A stretch of DNA of 13,413 nt from Leucogyrophana mollusca. Lineage: Eukaryota > Basidiomycota > Agaricomycetes > Boletales. The notes beneath the pieces are model-generated. The model was given only the letters and a program-made list of their open reading frames with translations. It was not told where the DNA came from and searched no databases. Below, piece by piece: positions 8,351 to 13,413 of this stretch. Location: assembly GCA_021014945.1 (NCBI GenBank), contig MU266806.1:1-13413 (forward strand). The letters run 5' to 3'. The translations under genes and the position numbers were made by a program. How positions within the stretch are numbered: position 1 is the first letter of the stretch; each line of letters starts with the position of its first letter.

Positions 8351-8435
8351 TACGGTACAGTTAGTAAAGTAGCAATCCTAAGTAAATATAAACTACTCAC
8401 CTCAGCCGGTGCCCGGAGTTAGGCAGATAACGACT
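8280..8435 (+). repeat. Direct repeat B, two copies
   Basis: Two 35-bp copies, at 8280-8314 and 8401-8435, share all bases but one, including the core GCCCGGAGTTAGGCAGATAA. They interleave with repeat A in the presumed U3 part of the solo LTR and may be promoter modules. Confidence 0.85.
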
Positions 8436-8649
8436 GAGGTGCACTACAGTAAAATAGAGCTATATATATAGGGCGGAGGTACCACTCGCTTAGTACTATG
8501 GAGAACAGAGCACAATGGAGAGCACGACAATAGTGCTCCACACAATAGTACATTGACTCCGGATGGTCCGGAGTAGGAGCGCAGCTCCTAAGTCCGGAGT
8601 TGATCAGACCATGACTCCTGAGCGTCGGAATGACTCAGAGGTTTTGACA

Positions 8650-8654
8650 GGTGG
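8650..8654. repeat. Target site duplication GGTGG, right
   Basis: GGTGG directly after the terminal CA of the 405-bp solo LTR. It is identical to 8240-8244. Confidence 0.85.
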
Positions 8655-9290
8655 AAGGATAGGAAAGTGAGTCTGTGAAAGTCAAGTGGACAAGGAAGAT
8701 GGGAGGCATGGACAGGTGAAGCAGCGACACCAAAAATCTGTACCAGACCACCACGATCAATCTGGAAGGATCCCCAATCCCTTTAACTTCCCTTTATCAA
8801 TCCCATGCACTCAAAGGGCACGTGAAATTTTCCCATCCCCTTTGAGTACAAGTCCAACAACGTGTTTCTCCTACGAGTGAGCGGATCTCCTGTCATAGCC
8901 TGCCCGAAGCACCTCCAGCGGATTTACTCAGGTCGAACCCCCCACGCACTGCACGATAAACATGTACAGTATGATTGGTGTTTGTTTGCAGGTGTCTCGC
9001 AGGTCCCCAAAATTAGTTGCTAGCACAGGTTGAACCTTTGAATCTCTGTTTGAACCGTCTCAGGCTGTGAGTACAACATGTTGCTTCAATCAAAGAGGCA
9101 GCAAAATTGTCAATAGCAACCAGGAAATACAGAGGGCCAGAGCGTAAATTTTCCCAGGAAAACGTAGATTACATCTGATAGAGAGTGATTGGAAGTCATA
9201 TTTTATCGCGGACCGTACACCAACGAATGAAGAATCTCACTTGAAGCGTAAGGGTACACAAAACGGCCAAGGTGTGCGAAGAATCATATA
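8655..9290. other. Non-coding stretch with one perfect hairpin
   Basis: I see no gene on either strand. The plus frame at 8686-8880 is short and has no family signature. The one structured item is a perfect 10-bp inverted repeat, ACTCAAAGGG (8809-8818) with CCCTTTGAGT (8838-8847), whose 19-nt loop starts with an E-box-like CACGTG (8819-8824). Confidence 0.5.
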
Positions 9291-9294
9291 CATA

Positions 9295-10550
9295 TCACCC
9301 CCTGCGATTGCGAGTACATTTGGACTTGGCTTTGGGTTTTGATGGGGTGCTGAACGGTGTAGAAACAGTTCCTAAACTGCTCGACTGCAGGGAGGACAAA
9401 GGTACAGTGAACCTAGACCCTGCAGCGTCTCCCAATAGTGCTGGAAGATGGAGTAGCCTTGCGCGGTGATGGAGACAACAAATCTATGAGCAAAGAGTCA
9501 ACAGATCTCTGGGCAACATGAGAAATGGGACTCACAACTGGAGGATCCAGTAGGAGTTTGAGCAGGCGCTGGCAACGTGTAGAAGCGCATACACATGTTC
9601 TGAGCGTCCACCCAAAATTCTTGTCCATGAAAGACGGCCCCGAGCATGCCCGCAAACCTCTCAAATTCTTGTGAATGGAAAAAGCCTCTGATCTCCTTCC
9701 TTGGTCCGCCTGCACTGTTGTTGTTGGGCCGGCCCACGAAAGACGAGTTGACTAGAATGACAGAAATACACAATGCGGTCTTCCATGTGGCATTGGTAAA
9801 GGCAACGTATGAATTTTTGCTCGATGATCTATAAGTCAAACACTTGGGATCCACTCGAGAAAAATTGACATCAGCTTCACTGGTAGCTTTATCATCGCTG
9901 TCTTTGACGTGAGAGTGAGTGTTGTCCTCCCATTCCTCGTCATTGTCCTCACTGTAGTCGCCAGAGGTAATAAATTTGCCAGTACGAGGCGAATAGCTGT
10001 TCTCGCTGCAGTCTGAATCAATAGTTACAGGCGATGAATTGCCGTCATCACTTTCTTCGACATCATCATCAGAACCAGCTCCCTCAGAGTCACTGGTGAT
10101 GTCAACGGTTCGCATCGTGCGACGAGAGTGCCCGGACTTATGATGAAGTATTCTGACTGCCTCATTAGCACAGCGAAGCAGATCGAAAGATTAACAATTC
10201 CTACTTCTCAGTTTTGCCTTTGGATCCTGAATTGGTAGCTGAATTATCATTTTTTTTGGCCCTGCACCTTATCGTCAGTGGCCGCCGGAGACGCACTTTG
10301 TTGCATATTGACCCACCTCTTACTATCGGACAACTTATGACACGCAGAACAGGGCCTTTTTCCTGATGTGTTGGATTTCTTACGCGATCTGTTGGAACTA
10401 GTCAGAACAATGGAGACGGATAGATAATTTGTGTACAGTTGCTCATTAGCAGCAGACTTGGTGGAAGTCGTGCTGAGTCTCCTATGCTTCCATGCAGCAT
10501 TCTCGGACCTGGAACGTCTGCTCAAGGTTGTTTCCCTGTGTGTAAATACA
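9295..10550 (-). pseudogene. Decayed spliced gene: basic N-terminus, acidic Ser/Asp region, conserved-looking core
   Basis: The minus-strand pieces run in order. From about 10550 to 10247 there is a Ser/Arg/Lys-rich segment with a C-x2-C (PCSACHKLSDSKRW). Its frame is broken in the run of eight A at about 10251, beyond which the other frame continues basic (NSGSKGKTEK). From about 10190 the frame FDLLRCANEAVRILHHKSGH leads into MRTVDITSDSEG (ATG at 10115-10113) and a strongly acidic, Ser-rich stretch (SDDDVEESDDGNSS, SEDNDEEWEDN). It then reaches a globular-looking part, REIRGFFHSQEFERFAGML-like in character, ending with FWVDAQNMCMRFYTLPAP. A 52-nt intron (9535-9484) leads to SPSPRKATPSSST, and after one more frame break the tail ends with KPKAKSKCTRNRR, a likely nuclear localisation signal, and stops at 9297-9295. 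The acidic and basic blocks suggest a nuclear protein. The family is not recognised. At least two frameshifts point to a pseudogene. Confidence 0.5.
9484..9535 (-). other. 52-nt intron in the acidic gene
   Basis: GTGAGT at 9535-9530, TTGACT about 12 bases before the acceptor as a possible branch site, and CATAG ending at 9484. Splicing replaces a frame that stops at 9498 with one that goes on as a Ser/Pro-rich tail. Confidence 0.55.
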
Positions 10551-11230
10551 TCATTATATCCTTAGGAATGTCCCTCTGTGATTTAGAAATGGTAGGATCG
10601 CTCTCAGAGGGTACCCTGGCCTCCTCACTCCCTGTACCAGTATTCAGGGGTTTATGCTGTCAACTGGGATTCAGGGCCATCCTGGCCTGGCACAAGGGTA
10701 GATATACACTATATCAACCCATATAAATGTTATACTGAGGCCTCATGGCCGCATTTGAGGCAGGAACAATTTTCCCAGGGGTGCAGTACCAGGAGGAGGG
10801 GGTGGGTACCCTGAAGCAACCCCTGCACCTGGTGCCCCCATCTCCTGATACATTGTAAATACATATATAGAGAGTATATAAATGAAATGTGGCGACCTGA
10901 ATATCATTTCCTGGGTTTCAGGAAGCAAAATGGCCCCTAGAGAACAAACCAGCCTACCCATTGCTACAGGGGGTATCAGGGGCTGTCCCAAGTGGTCAAT
11001 ATTGATGATATATACCATAATACACTGTCTATATGCTCTAGAACACATCCCCAACAAAGGGTTGCAAAGAGGGACAAGGTGCTACCAGGGGTGTGTACCA
11101 ATTGCCCTATTATGGGCTATTCTGGATGAAAAAAGCGAAATAAATTCATATTTATATTGTTTTATACACTAGAAGACTCAACTACAGCATGGGTATCTAA
11201 TATATATGGTAGGGGAAGCAGGAGGAAGCA

Positions 11231-11254
11231 GGGGAGGGTGTGGGAGGGTGTGGG
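11231..11254 (+). other. Strong G-quadruplex motif
   Basis: Six G-runs of three or four in a row (GGGG-A-GGG-TGT-GGG-A-GGG-TGT-GGG) with loops of one and three bases. The short loops and extra runs make this the best G-quadruplex candidate in the window. Confidence 0.65.
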
Positions 11255-11285
11255 AGAGCTAGGAATAATTTGTGCTACCATAATG

Positions 11286-11378
11286 GGATATGTTTTGGGT
11301 GTTGTGGTGGTTGTTACCACTTTGGGACAACCTAAAAAGTGCCCAAAAGTGTCCAAAACATACACCAAAACATATGCC
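11286..11378. repeat. Imperfect fold-back
   Basis: GGATATGTTTTGGGTGT (11286-11302) is mirrored by ACACCAAAACATATGCC (11362-11378), with a mismatch and a bulge. Inside, ACTTTGGG (11319-11326) can pair with CCCAAAAGT (11342-11350). Together they make a hairpin of about 90 bases, as in a miniature element or a hairpin transcript. Confidence 0.5.
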
Positions 11379-11523
11379 ATATGTGGATTATGTTTTGGGG
11401 CTGAGTTTGAAAAAAGCGGCTGGGTTTTGCAGCCAGGTGAGCAAGGGATGTGAACTATTGCCTATATATGGTGGGCATGGAAAACTCCAGCCCAGATGTA
11501 TGACCCTTCGGTGGAAACGGCCA

Positions 11524-11754
11524 TCACTTGATACTTGATCCTGCCACACACACCTCAAACCATGCAGTTTCGCTATCAGCATGGACCCGTTGCCTCAACC
11601 ACTTCTTGCGCAGATCCTTGGCTGTTGACTTGGCTCTGGACGCTTGCGGCAAGCATGCCTGTTTACAGGTTTGCTACAGCTATACCGTTAGAGTTTGTGA
11701 AAGGATTGAGTTACGAGCGTACCACCTTTTCAATTTCGATTTCTTGGTGGCCAT
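11524..11754 (-). pseudogene. Short basic gene fragment
   Basis: An ATG at 11754-11752 in a fair context (ACAAG-ATG-G) opens MATKKSKLKRWYARNSILSQ on the minus strand. Two TAG codons close together interrupt it near 11684-11676. The same frame then goes on with SRAKSTAKDLRKKWLRQRVH and ends at a TGA (11526-11524). The Lys/Arg-rich, Ala-rich composition looks protein-like on both sides of the stops. No family is recognised. It may be a decayed small gene, or chance. Confidence 0.28.
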
Positions 11755-12039
11755 CTTGTGAGCACTGTGACAAGAGCAAAAGTGTCTGCATCTGTGCGTG
11801 CTGTAAAAGATTGCGCTGCCAATAGCGACAATCACATGCATGCAGCGACAGGGATGGAAATTCGAAGAGACCAGAAAAATAAATCACCCCGGAAATGATT
11901 CTAGGTCGGAAGAGGTCAGCTACTTGACACCTTTGGAAATTCATGTGGAGGTGCTACTAGGTGGGACCAATATGTCAGTGACTGGACAATGTGTAAATTG
12001 GAAAGAAATGCACAGAAGTACTGGCAGCTCTGTAACTGG

Positions 12040-12097
12040 GTAAGTGTCAATCCCCCAATGAAGTATCGTCAGCTGATCGGTAAGGTTGGGAATACAG
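12040..12097 (+). other. 58-nt intron in the right gene
   Basis: GTAAGT donor, CTGAT as a possible branch site, and ATACAG acceptor. It joins TGG (12037-12039) to AAC (12098-12100) in phase 0, linking two clearly protein-like frames. Confidence 0.65.
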
Positions 12098-12490
12098 AAC
12101 AATGGGGCGATGAAAAACGCATTGGCCTTTACAATCCCCCAACTCAGAACAGCGAAACTCGTCACAAGGGACCCAGCAGGCACAGAAGAAATTATTTTCC
12201 GCTTACAAGGCATGCTATTGAACAAGGAATTACTGCCACTCCGGAAGGCGCCGCAGTGGGTGCATATATCATCCAACTTTAACAATCTGACCGATGCCCA
12301 GGGAGCGAGTGATAAAGCATCTAAAGCAGTCCATCACGATCACGGGGTTGGGCGTGAAGCCCTTTGAAATGGCCATCACTCACATATATGCAGCACAAAC
12401 CATTTTGGGGAGAGGTCTAGCAGAAGGAGCACTGGTGTAGTGGCAGCCAACAAATTATCAAGAATATTGAGCACTGGATATCGGCAATAG

Positions 12491-12531
12491 GTACTTTATG
12501 TCAACGTGATACGTTCAAAATCCCCACACAG
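12491..12531 (+). other. 41-nt intron in the right gene
   Basis: GTACTT donor and CACACAG acceptor. G at 12490 joins TG at 12532-12533 to make Val, keeping the frame from EHWISAI into AFDPDKDPNGW. It removes an in-frame TGA. Confidence 0.55.
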
Positions 12532-12643
12532 TGGCTTTTGACCCTGACAAAGACCCAAACGGCTGGTTGACTGCATGTGTCCACAGCGAATACATCCACA
12601 TGGAAGAGAACACTGTGGAATACTATCGATTCACGTCTGAGGG

Positions 12644-12690
12644 GTAAGCCACTCAATCGTACAACACATCCAATTGCTTACACCACACAG
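12644..12690 (+). other. 47-nt intron in the right gene
   Basis: GTAAGC donor, TGCTTAC as a possible branch region, and CACACAG acceptor. GG at 12642-12643 joins C at 12691 to make Gly. It removes the TAA that would end the exon and leads into the PATFRVGDIIEA segment. Confidence 0.7.
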
Positions 12691-12858
12691 CGCCACGAAA
12701 ATATCCCCTGCAACATTCCGTGTTGGGGATATAATCGAAGCATTGCTTTCACTGGTGATCAGCTCAATCAGTCCAAAGAAATTCAAAATACTTCCTATTC
12801 TGCACAGCGTTTCTTTGATTGACAGTGTGCAAACAGACATATGTATACACACCAGCAA

Positions 12859-13290
12859 CGGTGTCGATCTTGATGTGGATCTGTGCTAGAAAACAACACA
12901 AAACCAACACCCCAGACTCCAACGGAACACACAATAGAGATCGGTTGGGTAGCCTGGTTGTTCGTTGGGATGGCTACACTGAACTAAGGCCAAGGATTCC
13001 AAAGGGGGAGATATAGAGGAGCACTGTTTTATCAGAGATGACAAAACAGGTTTGAGAGTGATAAAGAGCAACATTGATCACCAGGGTGACCAACAAACCG
13101 TATATGCGAAATTCCGTTGACGTATATAAACCGAATATTGACTTGTTGAAGGCCAATCTGGATGCCTAATCGTAAGGCACTTGGACACTTCAGAAAATCG
13201 ACGTGGACGTGGTGAATCGAAGGTAAAAACTTGATTGAGGGTAACTAAAGTACAAGGGTTTTTATACTACAAGAGTCCCTATGCGTGAAC
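12859..13290 (-). repeat. Right copy of the long inverted repeat
   Basis: This is the inverted partner of 1-378. Read on the minus strand from 13290 it starts GTTCACGCA, has a TATA-like run, and then the shared block at 13180-13155. The last ten or so codons of the plus-strand gene ending at 12889 lie inside it, so in the right copy the repeat contains the end of a gene as well as its downstream flank. The right copy is longer than the left (432 against 378 bases) because of several short insertions, mainly between 12990 and 13150. The similarity stops at 13290. The remaining bases to 13413 have no counterpart in the window and look non-coding. Confidence 0.85.
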
Positions 13291-13413
13291 GTTTGGAATG
13301 GGCTACGCAAAGGTAAGATGAGTAAGACAAAGGTGAAGTGCGAGAGCGAAAGCGCCTCTAAAGGATAGGGGTAGTAAGCGAAAAGTAAGCAAACGACTAA
13401 TGCGAGAAAGGAA

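Larger units (their letters stand above)
8245..8649 (+). mobile_element. Second solo LTR, with structured repeats
   Basis: The element begins TGACAAATCT and ends GGTTTTGACA and is flanked by a perfect 5-bp duplication, GGTGG, at 8240-8244 and 8650-8654. A TATATATA run near 8461-8470 lies downstream of a block of direct repeats, as in a U3 region, so I place it on the plus strand. Repeat A (28 bp) is at 8253-8280 and 8323-8350. Repeat B (35 bp, one mismatch) is at 8280-8314 and 8401-8435. The part after the TATA run holds strong hairpins at 8520-8538, 8556-8574 and 8574-8590. It has no coding region. It is unlike the 740-bp LTR in length and sequence, apart from TCCGGA-type motifs in both. Confidence 0.88.
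10560..11520. other. Non-coding stretch between the acidic gene and the right gene
   Basis: No gene is supported on either strand; the open frames are short and repeat-driven. The content is AT-rich with CAGGGG-type short repeats (for example near 10775 and 11088), a 6-bp hairpin GCCTCA/TGAGGC near 10740-10764, a G-quadruplex motif and a fold-back sequence. It may be a non-autonomous element, but I could not find ends or a target duplication. Confidence 0.5.
11905..12889 (+). pseudogene. Multi-exon unknown gene ending in the right inverted repeat
   Basis: The plus-strand exons I can support are these. 11905-12039, after a TAG acceptor, encodes GRGQLLDTFGNS and RNAQKYWQLCNW. 12098 to about 12355 encodes NNGAMKNALAFTIPQLRTAK through LRKAPQWVHISSNFNNLTD. 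About 12390-12490 encodes SSRRSTGVVAAN, then after a one-base loss near 12453 IKNIEHWISAI. 12532-12643 encodes FDPDKDPNGWLTACVHSEY and NTVEYYRF. 12691-12889 encodes PATFRVGDIIEALLSLVIS and the C-terminus, stopping at TAG 12887-12889. Three introns keep phase. The FRVGDIIEA-type C-terminus resembles a dispersed basidiomycete family of unknown function that I know only by pattern. The one-base frameshift and an unresolved junction near 12355-12390 suggest recent decay, although the last three exons are clean. The N-terminus is not defined; a protein-like plus frame upstream (QGWKFEETRKINHPGN, from about 11843) may belong to it. Confidence 0.6.

Noticed and set aside
10560..11520. A solo LTR or MITE filling the right-hand gap
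   Set aside because: I tried several possible TG...CA ends and found no matching 5-bp duplication.

Overview
The window looks like nuclear DNA of a mushroom-forming basidiomycete (Agaricomycete), in a transposon-rich, decaying accessory region. The grounds are a fungal-type Helitron Rep/helicase relic, two solo LTRs with clean 5-bp target duplications, and short spliceosomal introns (41-58 nt for most, GTRAG donors) in genes that belong to no household family I can name. Nothing bacterial, no rRNA or tRNA genes and no CRISPR were seen. The organism call is an inference from element types and intron style.

Layout. Positions 1-378 and 12859-13290 are diverged inverted copies of one sequence, so the whole window is bracketed by a long inverted repeat. 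Inside the left copy lies a broken minus-strand zinc-finger gene (about 1205-364). A minus-strand Helitron relic fills 6578-1298. It keeps a Rep Y2 segment, a PIF1-type helicase and, at its C-terminus, what reads as a USP-like cysteine peptidase domain. It is broken by one in-frame stop, a 740-bp solo LTR (3642-4381) dropped between Walker B and motif III, and substitutions of the Walker A and Walker B residues. Positions 6600-7590 hold no convincing gene, only G-rich tracts and short repeats. A spliced unknown minus-strand gene piece lies at 7947-7593. A second solo LTR (8245-8649) sits at a possible start codon. Positions 8655-9290 are non-coding as far as I can see. A decayed minus-strand acidic/basic gene occupies about 10550-9295. 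Positions 10560-11520 are non-coding with a G-quadruplex motif and a fold-back. A short minus-strand fragment lies at 11754-11524. A multi-exon plus-strand gene (about 11905-12889) runs into the right inverted repeat.

How it fits together. The zinc-finger gene and the plus-strand gene face outward, with their 3' ends at the inverted repeat. The Helitron appears to have landed in the zinc-finger gene, and LTR elements then landed in the Helitron and beside another gene. The pattern suits a large, nested, mostly dead mobile region, possibly one big inverted-repeat-bounded element carrying accessory genes. No transposase that would move such a unit was identified here.
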